This document shows positions 45,793-57,086 of a stretch of 64,000 nt of DNA, in pieces. The stretch's first letter is position 1, and each line of letters opens with the position of its first letter. The notes below the pieces were generated by a model. The model was not told the origin of the DNA, did not search any database, and was given only the letters and a program-made list of their open reading frames with translations. A program made the translations under genes and the position numbers. This stretch comes from Haematobia irritans (Eukaryota; Arthropoda; Insecta; Diptera; Muscidae), in contig NC_134397.1 in the NCBI RefSeq assembly GCF_050003625.1, forward strand, positions 270,562,070-270,626,069, read 5' to 3'.

Positions 45793-46728
45793 GGAAAAAG
45801 GTGCAACATTCTCTTGATTGCAAAATATGAAGGAAACTACTATAGATTTGGAATAACACTATTGTTTGCGCGAAAATACAATGGGGGGAAAAGTAGTTTA
45901 ACGCCAAGGCAACATTTTTTTTTTTTTTTTGGAAAAGAAAACGGCCTTAAATTATTCATTCCACATTACGCTGAAATAACTTCTAGAAGCTTTGAAACAC
46001 CCATAATGCACAGTTGAAAATTATTTTGGTTGAATTTGCAATTGAACCCATGAACCTTTGTATGCACTGAAAAAAAATCATACTCGGTTCCAAAAATGTT
46101 GTCTTTACTTTAAAAAATTTGGTATTGATTCCGAGCCAAAGAAGCGGAGAATACAAGTAAGGATACTTTTAAGACACAATTCTCTTTTAAATTTAGGTTT
46201 TGTATACTTGCTTCTAGGAAGCAAATTTTAATTTTTCGCTTTCTCAGCTTTTTTTTCATATGCTATCAAAGTCCTTTAAAAACGAGTTAACTGCAACTTT
46301 ATTTTCCAAATTAGGACTCGACTTCCAGTAGAAATTATGATATGTTTGAAGTAAAAAACTTCTTTAAAATAAAGTTTCGAAAAACATGTCCTATATTTGA
46401 ACGATTTTTTGCTTTGTATTCAAGATGCAAAAAGACAACAAATTTAAAGACCGCCAGGCGAAATTCAATGTGCTAGTACTAAAAAAAAAACTTCTAAAGG
46501 TGCTAAAAGCACCAAATTGCCATTACTGGACGTGATTGTGTGTGGCAAGAATAGACAGCACATGTTGGTACTAAAAACCTACAAAAATAAAAACTTGTAA
46601 AACGTGTATCGTTAAGTACAGAAACAAATAAGACAACTAAAATATTTCGTGAGGGCAAGTCACAACAAGAGACTTGCAAATACAATTAGGCTGACTTTGT
46701 TCAAATACAATTCCTATGTTAAGAACAA
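45793..46728. mobile_element. Spacer and MITE-G copy 1 (about 46065-46455)
   Basis: After unassigned sequence and a trace of SINE body (TAGAAGCTTTGAAACAC), MITE-G starts with CACTGAAAAAAAATCATACT at 46065. It shares GATTCCGAGCCAAAGAAGCG, GGACTCGACTTCCAGTAGAA and GATGCAAAAAGACAACAAA with 59155-59810, and is cut after about 46455. The remainder to 46728 is unassigned. Confidence 0.6.
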
Positions 46729-46976
46729 CCAAGTAAGAAAAGTCTAAAGTCGGGCGGGCCGACTATTTTATACCCTGCACCACTATGTAGCTCTAAATTT
46801 TCGATACCATATCACATCCGTCAAATGTGTTGGGTGCTGTATATAAAGATTTGCCCCAAAAACATACATTTAAATATCACTCGGTCTGGACAGAATTTGA
46901 TAGACTTCTACAAAATGTATAGACTCAAAATTTAAGTCGGCTAATGCACTAGGGTGGAACACAATGTTAGTAAAAA
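46729..46976 (+). mobile_element. Rep-C head only
   Basis: AAGTCTAAAGTCGGGCGGGC, TATACCCTGCACCACTATGT and CATCACATCCG-type blocks run to GGGTGGAACACAATGTTAGT, where a rep-B head begins. Confidence 0.7.
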
Positions 46977-48537
46977 ACAAGTATATACAGCACTAAGTTC
47001 GGCCGGGCCTAATCTTAAATACCCACCACCATGAACCAAATATTAGGGTTTCCTTTGAAATTTCAGGAGGGCTTGAGGACTTGACACTTCCCGAAGATAA
47101 ATCTAAAGATTTCACCTATGAGGACTATATCAGATTCTCGATTTATAAGAACTATTTTTGTTTGAGTTTTAGAGGAATCATTAACATCTCTTGTAAGTGA
47201 AATTTAAAATAACGTCTTGATTTGAAATCTTAAATCTATAGAAGTAAAATCAGGAAATTTTACATTGAGTTTCAAGCAATTTTCATGATCAGTGCGCCTT
47301 CTACACCCTCAAGAAGTGAAGTCGGTCTATATGGAGGCATTACCAAATGGACCGATAAAAACTTAATCCGATACACGTTTTGTGAGCCTAAAATACCAGA
47401 ATATTTACAATTTCAGGCAAATCAGATGAAAACTACAGTTTCTAGAAACCCAAGGAGTTAAATCGGGAGATCGTTCTTATGGGAGCTATACTAAAATATG
47501 TACCGATACTCACCGTTTTCGGCACACCTCTTTATGACCCGAAAATACCTCTAGATTTCCAATTTCAGACAAATTGGGTAAAAACTACGGTTTCTATAAG
47601 CCCAAGACCCCAAATCGGGAGGTCGTTTTATATGGGGATCATACCAAAACATGGACCGATACTCACAATTTTTGGCACACGTATTTGTGGTCCTACAATA
47701 CCTCTAGATTTCCAATTTCAGACAAATTGGCTAAAAACTACGGTTTCTATAAGCCCAAGACCCCAAATCGGGAGGTCGTTTTATATGGGGACCATACCAA
47801 AACATGGACCGATACTCACAATTTTTGGCACACGTATTTGTGGTCCTACAATACCTCTAGATTTCCAATTTCAGGTAAATTGAATAAAAACTGCGGTTTC
47901 TATAAGCCCAAGAAATAAAATCGGGAGATCGGTCTATATGGGGGCTATACCAAAATATGAACCGATACTCACAACTTCTGGCACACGTATTTGTGGTACT
48001 ACAATACCTCTAGATTTCCAATTTCAGGTAAATTGAATAAAAACTGCAGTTTCTATAAACCCAAGAAGTAAAATCGGGAGATCGGTCTATATCGGAGCTA
48101 TACCAAAACATGGACCGATACTCACCATTTTTGGCACACCTCTTTATGGTCATAAAATACCTCTAGATTTCAAATTTCAGGCAAATTAAATAAAAACCAC
48201 GATTTCTATAAGTCCAAGACCCCAAATCGGGAGGTCGGTTTATATGGGGACTATATCAAAACCTGGACCGATATAGCCCATCTTCGAACTTGACCTGCCT
48301 GCAGACAAAAGACGAGTTTGTGCAAAATTTCAGCACGATTGCTTCATTATTGAAGACTGTAGCGTGATTACAACAGACAGACAGACAGACAGACGGACAT
48401 CGTTATATCGTCTTAGAATTTCTCCCTGATCAAGAATATATATATTTTATATAGTCGGAAATCTATATTTCGATGTGTTACAAACGGAATGACAAACTTA
48501 TTATACCCCCGTCACCATTCTATGGAGGTGGGTATAA
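46977..48537 (+). mobile_element. Rep-B element, complete
   Basis: The head ACAAGTATATACAGCACTAA is followed by six to seven monomers of about 150 bp (two of them nearly identical at 47620-47880), a short CAGACAGACAGACGG tract, GAATTTCTCCCTGATCAAGA, and a hairpin at 48502-48536. The last bases run straight into a rep-C head. The open stretch 47479-47918 is a monomer translation. Confidence 0.75.
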
Positions 48538-49800
48538 CAAGTAAGGAAAGTCTAAAGTCGGGCGGGCCGACTATATTATACCCTGCACCACTATGTAGAT
48601 CTAAATTTTCGATACCATATCACATCCGTCAAATGTGTTGGGTGTTGTATATAAATGTTTGCCCCAAAAACATACATTTAAATGTCACTCGATCTGGACA
48701 GAATTTGATAGACTTCTACAAATGTATAGACTCAAAATGTAAGTCGGCTAATGCACTAGGGTGGAACACAATGTTAGTAAAAAATATGGGAAACATCTGA
48801 AGCAATTTTAAGGAAACTTCGCAAAAGTTTATTTATGATTTATCGCTCGATATATATATGTATTAGAAGTTTAGGAAAATTAGAGTAATTTTTACAACTT
48901 TTCGACTAAGCAGTGGCGATTTTACAAGGAAAATGTTGGTATTTTGACCATTTTTGTCGACATCAGAAAAACATATATATGGGATCTATATCTAAATCGG
49001 AACCGATTTCAACCAAATTTGGCATACATAGCTACAATGCTAGTTCTACTCCATGTGCAAAGTTTCAACAAAATCGTAGTAAAAAATTAGCCTCTGTGGT
49101 AATATGAGTGTAAATCGGGCGAAAGCTATATATGGGAGCTATATCTAAATCTGAACCGATTTCAACCAAATTTGGGACAGAAAGTTGGAATGTTAATTTT
49201 ACTCCCTGTGCAAAAAGTCAATTAAATCGGAGTAAAAGATTGGCCACTGTGGTCATATGAGTGTAAATCGGGCGAACGATATATATGGGATCTATATCTA
49301 AATCTGAACCGATTTCTATAAAATTTGGCACACTTGACTACACTACTAATTGTACTCCTAATGCAAAATTTCAATCAAATTGGGGTAAAACTCTGGTTTC
49401 TGGGACCATATTAGTCCATATCGGGCGAAAGATATATATGGGAGCTATATGTAAATCTGAACCGATTTCAATAAAATTTGGCAAACTTGACTATAGTACC
49501 AATTGTTCTTCTTGTGCAACATTTTAAGCAAATTAGGGTAAAACTCTGGCTTCTGAGCCCATATAAGTCCATATCGGGCGAAATATATATATGGGAGCTA
49601 TATCTAAATCTGAACCGATTTCTTCCAAAATCAATAGGGTTCTAGTTCTGAGCCAAAACACATACTTGTGCCAAATGTGAAGTCGATTGGACTAAAACTG
49701 CGACCTAGACTTTGATTAAAAAATGTGTTCACAGGCAGACGGACATGGCTATATCGACTCAGGAGCCCACCCCGAGCATTTTTGCCAAAGACTATCTCGT
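48538..49800 (+). mobile_element. Rep-C element
   Basis: The head ACAAGTAAGGAAAGTCTAAA starts directly after the rep-B tail. Monomers with GGGATCTATATCTAAATC or GGGAGCTATATCTAAATC extend to GACATGGCTATATCGACTCA; the 3' hairpin is lost. Confidence 0.7.
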
Positions 49801-50065
49801 ACCATTCAGTACCTTGATATATAGAGACTTGAAGGATTTCATAAAGGACTGTTTCCTTTAGGTATTAGGTACTATAACGTACAAAAAAAGACCTACAAAA
49901 TACCAATAATAATTTTATTGATCTACAATTCTCTCTTATATTCTATACTTGCAATGTCGTCCTTTTTTTCAATACAATTGTTTGTTGCTAGCATTTATTA
50001 TGTAGTACTTTAGTTTCAATTTGCTTTGTTTTTCTTCCCCTTTTTCTCTTTGTTTTTCGTTTCAG

Positions 50066-50264
50066 ATAGACGATGTTTTTTTCGCCCATGTCTTTGCCGT
50101 ATCGGGTTTTATATTTTTTGGTGGACCCATGACTGCCATTTGTGTGCTGTACGTTCTAATAGGAATTAAACTGAAACGTAGTCGTTTGCTGCAAACTGCA
50201 CCTCAGCGCTACTATGTTGTGAACCGTGGCATCAGTGCTCAAACACGGGTTATACGAATGCTCA
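50066..50264 (+). CDS. PK2-R: Pyrokinin/PRXamide receptor, coding exon 4 (TM5, start of loop 3)
   Basis: The acceptor TTTTTCGTTTCAG ends at 50065. The exon encodes residues 271-336. TM5 is HVFAVSGFIFFGGPMTAICV and beyond, with the conserved Pro. LYVLIGIKLKRSR is the TM5/loop 3 boundary, and NRGISAQTRVIRML leads towards TM6. The donor is ATGCTCA followed by GTAAGT, phase 1. The next exon should begin TM6 (a FxxCWxPF-type motif), but no such sequence is found up to 64000, so the gene leaves the window. The ORF running on past 50264 is intron read-through. Confidence 0.9.
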
Positions 50265-50699
50265 GTAAGTATCTTAACTCCTGGAAAGATTGTGGTGCAA
50301 CAGCTGTTAGCCTTCAGCTATAGAAAAAATGTCTTTAGATTTAAGCTCTATGAGAAATACTCTGTAAGTAGGAGGGATTTTGGGGGAGAGTTGCTGCCAC
50401 TGACTGAAAGTGGTATAATGTCACAAATTTACACGTGTGGCCTGAAGGCCATTTTGTATACACTTACCACATTGTTCTACTGGATTGATGGCATTTCAAG
50501 CGTGCAAGTTTACTTTTTTTCCTCTTGTTTTTGTTGTTTTTCTGCCTCATTTCTAATGGTAAACCATTAGTGATGTATGGTAGTGAACATCTACTTTTTT
50601 TAATGGATCAAGTACACTGCCAAACACAAGCGTGTGATATAGATGATATCCTAGACTTATGGGGAGTCCACAGTTCTTTTTTATTTTTTTTTTTGACTC
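50265..50699. other. Start of intron 4, unassigned
   Basis: No recognised repeat. ORFs at 50226-50570 and 50525-50779 extend from the exon or cross low-complexity T-rich DNA and are not supported. Confidence 0.45.
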
Positions 50700-52352
50700 G
50701 AAAAAAAAAGAACAAAAAAAGCGTCGCCAAAAAATTAATGAAAATATTCTTTTTGGATCCGGTAGTGGTGCAAAGTTGACGCAGAAGCGATGCATTTTAC
50801 ATGGGCTTGTCATAGGATGGAAGTCCTCCATTTCAACAGCCGTTGCACTGAATTTGCATCACTTCTTTAGGTGTGAGCCGAATTCAATGTTTTGGATGTA
50901 AATTTAAAAATTCTGTGATATTTTGTCAAATAAATAATTTTTATAATTTTTTATAATTTTTACTGGATTCTAACGCTTGTCGGAAACGTTTCACCTCAAA
51001 TATTTTCAAAAATTCACAATTTTTTCAGATTGGATTTAGCATTTTTGTCAACAAAATGTAAATGATTTGTACCACTTTATGAATTCTTACTCTGTTTTTA
51101 ATCTATTTGAAACAAAACAAGTATATACGGCCGTAAGTTCGGCCAGGCTGAAGCTTATGTACCCTCCACCATGGATTGCGTAGAAACTTCTTCTAAACGT
51201 ACCAAGATGCTCCAAATCCAAATCTCGGGATCGGTTTATATGGGGGCTATATATGATTATGGACTGATATGGACCACTTTTGGCATGATTGTTAAATATC
51301 ATATACTACCAATTTTTGCATGGTTGTTAGAGACCATATACTAACACCATGTACCAAATTTCAGCCGGATCGGATGAAATTTGCTTCTCTTAGAGGCTCC
51401 GCAAGCCAAATCTGGGGATCCGTTTATATGGGGGCTATATATAATTATGCACCGATGTGGACCAATTTTTGCATGGTCATTAGAGACCATATACTAACAC
51501 CATGTACCAAATTTCAGCCGGATCGGATGAAATTTGCTTCTCTTAGAGGCTCCGCAAGCCAAATCTGGGGATCGGTTTATATGGGGGCTATATATAATTA
51601 TGGACCTATGTGGACCAATTTTTGCATGGTTGTTAAAGACCATATACTAACACCATGTACCAAATTTCAACCGAATCGGATGAAATTTGCTTCTCTTAGA
51701 GGCTCCGCAAGCCAAATCTGGGGATCCGTTTATATGGGGGCTATATATAATTGTGCACCGATGTGGACCAATTTTTGCATGGTCATTAGAGACCATATAC
51801 TAACCCCATGTACCAAATTTCAGCCGGATCGGAAGAAATTTGCTTCTCTTAGAGGCTCCGCAAGCCAAATTTGGGGATCGGTTTATATGGGGGCAATATA
51901 TAATTATGGACCGGTGTGGACCAATTTTTGCATGGTTGTTAAAGACCATATACTAACACCATGTACCAAATTTCAGCCGGATCGGATGAAATTTGCTTCT
52001 CTTAGAGGGCTCGCAAGCCAAATTTGGGGGTCCGTTTATATGGGGGCTATACGTAAATATATATGGCCCATTTGCAATAGCATCTGACCTACATCAATAA
52101 CAACTACTTGTGCCAAGTTTCAAGTCGATATCTTGTTTCGTTCGGAAGTTAGCGTGATTTCAACATACGGACGGACGGACGGAGAGATCGACTCAGAATT
52201 TCACCACGACCCAGAATATATATACTTTATGGGGTCTTAGAATGAAAAGAACTTCCTGTATAGTTAAAATAAAGAACATCTTTGGGAGTGCATCTTATGG
52301 AAGTGCTTTTAATTTTGTGCCTTTGGAAGAACTTCCAAATTTTTTTGCTGGG
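50700..52352. mobile_element. MITE-E copy 4, split by a rep-A element
   Basis: The left part (AAAGCGTCGCCAAAAAATTA, GTAGTGGTGCAAAGTTGACG, TTTGCATCACTTC) runs to CTATTTGAAAC at about 51113. The right part resumes at AAAAGAACTTCCTGTATAG (about 52244) and ends TTTTTTTGCTGGG at 52352. Together they equal one 434-bp-type element. The rep-A at 51114-52243 is the later insertion. Confidence 0.7.
51114..52243 (+). mobile_element. Rep-A element with five near-identical monomers
   Basis: The head ACAAGTATATACGGCCGTAA is followed by a worn monomer, then five monomers of about 160 bp that are almost identical (GAGACCATATACTAACACCA, CGGATCGGATGAAATTTGCT, GCTCCGCAAGCCAAATCTGG). A short GACGGACGGACGG tract and TTTCACCACGACCCAG follow; it stops at GGGGTCTTAG without the 3' hairpin. 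The 255-codon open stretch at 51320-52087 arises because the monomers lack stops in one frame and is not a gene. Confidence 0.8.
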
Positions 52353-52540
52353 ATGTATATTTACATAGGAAAAATTCTATTAAACTTGGTCCAACTTTTC
52401 CAATAAAAATCTGTACCAAATTTTCAATATTATTGAAATCGTCGATAATTTTTTGTAACTTGGCTATAAAGCCAAAATAGGTTTCAACCATTTATTCTAA
52501 TGACGCTTTTAAACTGAAGTATGGCATAATTTTTTTTTTT

Positions 52541-53165
52541 TGAGCCACCGTGGTGCAATGATTACACTGAAAAAAAGTTAACCCACCAGGAAGAAAAATG
52601 TCGGTTAATTTTAGAAAATTTTGAATATTTTTAGAAAATTTTAACTAAACAGTATAAAAAACGCTGACATCACGCCGATGTCATAAAAATAAGTACATAT
52701 TTTTCGACAAATTCGAGAAAATTTATTAGACATATTTTTCTTTTTCACTTGTTAAAGAAAATTTTGTAGTTTGTTCATGATGAACGCATTTGTAGTAAAA
52801 TTTACAAATTCAAAGAAATATTGAACTTTTTTATGGAAGACACGAATTTAGTTAATCTTTATCCTTCATTTGTGTATAATTTTTTCCCGTAGTTTTGTTC
52901 ATTTAACTAACGTACACAAACAATTATTAGAGTAGAGGAAACGTTCTCCAAACCTTATAATTCCATGAACTAAAATTAAGTTAAATTGGGTTTAGTGAAA
53001 TAGAGAGTTCACTTTTTTTTTGAGTGTAGCATGCCCGCCTTGCATACACAAGGTCGTGGGTTCGATTCCTGCTTCGACCGAACACTAAAAAGTTTTTCAG
53101 CGGTGGATTATCCCACCTGGTGACATATCTGAGGGTATTAAAAGCTTCAATACCCAAATCAGTAG
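52541..53165 (+). mobile_element. tRNA-derived SINE split by a MITE
   Basis: The head GAGCCACCGTGGTGCAATGA (A-box region) lies at 52541-52560. After a 462-bp insertion the SINE resumes with GCATGCCCGCCTTGC, the B box GGTTCGATTCC at about 53058-53068, and AGTTTTTCAGCGGTGGATTA. The 3' body fades by 53165. Confidence 0.75.
52565..53026. mobile_element. 462-bp MITE inserted between the A and B boxes of the SINE
   Basis: The ends are CACTGAAAAAAAGTTAAC and, from the right, CACTCAAAAAAAAAGTGAAC, flanked by TA at 52563-52564 and 53027-53028. Removing it restores GATTAGCATGCCC as in the SINE at 13551-13893. The termini resemble MITE-G. Confidence 0.8.
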
Positions 53166-53636
53166 CCCGGTTTCAAAAATGTTTTCTTTACAAGCTTCTT
53201 TCCAATGCCGTAATATAATTCACTTTATGATTTAAAACCACTTATTAAGTTTTGTTGAGTGTACGATAAAGAACTATAGTGTTTTTTTACGTTCTCCTGC
53301 ATAAAAAGTTTGCTGAAATTTCCATTTGAGTGATTTCGTATTGAATGAAAAAATCTACAAGCAATGGATCATCCAATTGAAAAATATTGTTCTGCTGAGA
53401 AGTGAGCATTTCGGGAACGCTTTGTTTGGAATATGACCATAGATTAAAATGGTCCTATGCACCATGATGGTTGGAAGGATAAAAATAACAAAAGAAGGAC
53501 AATGGACACAAACAAGCTGTGTGGTAAAGGAGATTTTCCATTTTTTGTTTTTTTGGTGATGACGAATTTTTAAATCGATTTCTGCGAAACAGACAACGGA
53601 ATTGATTAATATACCGGGGGAAATTTAAAATTTTTT
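53166..53636. other. Intron 4 spacer
   Basis: CGGTTTCAAAAATGTTTTCT near 53169 recalls the MITE-G head. Otherwise no recognised feature. Confidence 0.4.
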
Positions 53637-54135
53637 ATACGCTGAAAATATACTGCACATAGATTATTTGGCAAATCAATTAATAAATTAATTGATTTAA
53701 TTAACGTTTTAATCAAGGTGGAATCATTAAATTAGTCAATGACTGAAATTTTTTACATTTTTAATTTAAAACGTATGTTAATTGATACAAAATTGTTTTA
53801 ATCAAACTCGGAAGACTAAGTATCTTAAAAAAGTGATGGATTTTTTTTTTAATTTTTAAATAAAATTAATTTTTAATCAAACCAAAAACACAAAGTCAGA
53901 CTAGAAAGTCATTGAAAATAGACACGTTTTTAATTCAAGAAATTAATTGAGTTTTCCAATCAACATTAATTAAATTTTTAATCGAATCAATTAAAAACTT
54001 AAATGAAAATTTCAAATCAAATATTTGTTTTAAGCCCAATTAAAAATGTGATTGATACTATCATTTTCGTGATTGAAGACATTTCAACTAAAAAACTAAT
54101 TGGATTAATTAATTGCGTGATTGAATCAAAAAAAA
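53637..54135. mobile_element. MITE-L copy 4, long form
   Basis: About 500 bp. The right part (CTATCATTTTCGTGATTGAA, GACATTTCAAC, GATTGAATCAAAAAAAAG) equals the short form. The left part (ATTAATAAATTAATTG, TTTTAATCAAG) equals the long copy at 62164. The left terminus is altered. Confidence 0.65.
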
Positions 54136-54139
54136 GACG

Positions 54140-55533
54140 CGGCGTCGGTTTATATGGGGGATACATATAATTATGGACCAATATGAACCAATTTTTGCAT
54201 GGTTGTTAGAGACCACCTACTAACACCATGTACCAAATTTCAACCAAATCGGATGAATTTTACTCTTTAACGAGGCTCCGGAGATCAAATCTGGGGTCGG
54301 TTTATATGGGGGCTATATATAATTATTGACTGACATGGAGCAATTTTTGCATGGCTGTTAGAGACCCTATACTAACACCACCAAACGTACCAAATTTCAA
54401 CTAACGTACCAAATTTCAACCGAATCGAATGCATTTTGCTTCTCTTAGAGGCTCCGCAAGCCAAATCGGGGGATCGGTTTATATGGGGGCTACATATAAT
54501 TATGGACCGATATAGACCAATTCCTGCATGGTGGTTAGAGACCCTATACTAACACCACGTACCAAATTTCAACCGGATCGGATGAATTTTGCTTCTCTTA
54601 GAGGCTCCGCAAGCCAAATCGGGGGATCGGTTTATATGGGGGCTATATATAATTATGGACCGATATAGACCAATTCCTGCATGGTGGTTAGAGACCCTAT
54701 ACTAACACCACGTACCAAATTTCAACCGGATCGGATGAATTTTGCTTCTCTTAGAGGCTCCGCAAGCCAAATCGGGGGATCGGTTTATATTGGGGCTACA
54801 TATAATTATGGACCGATATAGACCAATTCCTGCATGGTGGTTAGAGACCCTATACTAACACCACGTACCAATTTCCAACCGAATCGGATGAATTTTACTC
54901 TTCCAAGGGGCTCCAGAGGTCAAATCTGGGGATCGCTTTATAAGGGGGCTACACATAATTATGGACCGATATAGACCAAATTTTGCATGGTGGTTAGAAA
55001 CCATATACTAACACCACGTACCAAATTTCAAGCGAATCGGATGAATTTTACTCTTCCACGAGGCTCCGGAGGTCAAATCTGGGAATCGGTTTATATGGGG
55101 GCTATATATAATTATGGACCGATATGGATCAATTTTTGCATGGTTGTTAGAGACCATATACTAGCACTACGTACCAAATTTCAAGCGAATCGGATGAATT
55201 TTACTCTTCCACGAGGTTCGGAGGTCAAATCTGGGGATAGGTTTATATGGGGGCTATATATAATTATGGACCGATATGGCCCATTTGCAATACCATCTGA
55301 CCTACATCAATAACAACTACTTGTGCCAAGTTTCAAATCGATAGCTTGTTTCATTCGGAAGTTAGCGTGATTTCAACAGATGAACGGACGGACGGACATG
55401 CTTAGATCAACTCAGAATTTCACCACGATCCAGAATACATATATACTTTATGGGGTCTTAGAGCAATATTTCGATGTATTACAGACGGAATGACAAAGTT
55501 CATATACCCCCTGTCCTATGTTGGTGGTTATAA
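54140..55533 (+). mobile_element. Rep-A element, headless
   Basis: Seven or so monomers (GGTTTATATGGGGGCTATAT, GAGACCCTATACTAACACCA), three of them near-identical between 54430 and 54870, then TGGCCCATTTGCAATACCAT, a short GAACGGACGGACGG tract and a worn 3' end (CATATACCCCCTGTCC). Confidence 0.75.
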
Positions 55534-55976
55534 ACATCAGGGAATTATCAACTGCATTGTACCCACAATTTATTTTCTATGCTTATTTTCTCAGAATTTC
55601 TTATGAGGCATATCGAGTTGTTTTTTTTTTTTTTTTTTATCATGCTTCTATGCCATTTCCTAGGCAATAAATAAGGGAAAAGCATGGCATAACTACAGGG
55701 CCAAAAACACATACCCTTGTAGAACACATAGGCTAAGATATTGCTACATATGTACTCGTAGTGTACACTAATGGTTTGCATCAGGGATCCGGAGCGGTCC
55801 ATTTTTTTCGCTCCGCTCCGCTCCCGCTCCGGAGAAAAAAAAACCGCTCCGCTCCTCGCTCCGCTCCGAGAAAAAAAAATTCGCTCCGCTCCGCTCCACG
55901 CTCCGCTCCGCTCCTCTTCGAGAAAATTATAGTACAAACATTGTATTATTTGTTCAATTGAGTTTTATTTTATTTA

Positions 55977-56600
55977 GAAAAATCGGGCGGTACATATATG
56001 GGAGCTATAGCTAAATCTGAACCGATTTCGATGATGTTTTGCACATATAGTTAGTGCTATAGAAGATTACATTTCGCCAACTTTGAGTAAGATCGGTTGA
56101 TAAATAAGGATTTTATGACCTAATTTGACAAAATCGGGCGATACATATATATGGGACCTATATCTAAATCTGAACCGATTTCGATGAAATTTTCAGACTT
56201 AAAGGGTGATACAGAAGATTATTTTGTGCTAAATTTGACGACGATCGGTTAGTAAAAAAAGTGCAACGTGACCCCATTCGTCGAAATCGGGCAATACATA
56301 TATATGGGAGCTATATCTAAATTTGATCCGATTTCTTCCAAATTCAATAACGTTCGTCCTTGTGCCCATAAAAACTCCCTGTACCAAATTTCATCAAAAT
56401 TGGTTAATAATTGCGACCGAAATCCTGTGAACAACAAATACATGGACAGACGGACGGACGGACGCCAAGCGCTAGATCGACTCAGGAGGTGGTTCTGAGT
56501 CGATCGGTATATATTTTATGGGGTCTAAAATCAATATTTCTTGTAGGCACATTTTTTGGCAGATCAAACTTATTATACCCTATGTGGTTTAGGGTATAAT
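55977..56600 (+). mobile_element. Rep-D element inside the hAT element
   Basis: Monomers with CGATACATATATATGGGACC and CTGAACCGATTTCGATGA, a short GACGGACGGACG tract, GCGCTAGATCGACTCAGGAG, and a tail TTATACC...CTATGTGGTTTAGGGTATA. The head is missing. Confidence 0.7.
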
Positions 56601-56604
56601 GACT

Positions 56605-56895
56605 TTAAAACAATGTGTTGAAATATTTTATTAATTTTGAAGATTTTTTCAGAAATATTAAATCCATTTTGACTTCATTAAAATGAAATTTGCATTCATG
56701 TTAGGATACACATTTTTATGTCGAATCACTTAGCTATAAGGACAAACAGACTTCATTGAAAAGTTTAGAGACTTTTAGACAAGGAAAAACTTTTTTCAGA
56801 GAAATACGTCTTCTATTCTAAGCAAAATTCGTATTCGTATTTTAAGCATGTGAAATATTTGGCCTCCCGACAATATTCTTTGCGGTGCACCATCT
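56605..56895. mobile_element. MITE-G fragment
   Basis: ACACATTTTTATGTCGAATC, ACTTAGCTATAAGGACA, AGAGAAATACGTCTTC and CCTCCCGACAATATTCTTTG correspond to the right half of the copy at 59155-59810. Confidence 0.6.
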
Positions 56896-57086
56896 ACTAT
56901 TTAATATGTGATAGAAACCAAAATTATGAAAATGGACCAAATTCTGTTTGGTCTGAACATCGGACCCAATTAAAAAATTAGAAATCTTTTGGACCAATTT
57001 TGGTCCGATCGGACCAAAACGGCAACGCTGATTGGAATTGAAAGTCTATACACAGAGTAGAAGTAACTACTCTCCGAAAGTTTTTT

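Noticed and set aside
47479..47918. Overlapping ORFs of 134 and 114 codons, and similar ones at 34895-36277 and 3667-4089
   Set aside because: They are monomer translations of rep-B and rep-C.
51320..52087. 255-codon ORF with five internal repeats
   Set aside because: The repeat unit is a rep-A monomer found in both orientations at many places with no coding constraint; frames differ between elements.
55548..55961. ORFs rich in Ser-Gly-Ala-Arg across the CTCCG patch
   Set aside because: Translations of subterminal repeats of the hAT-type element; both strands are open for the same reason.
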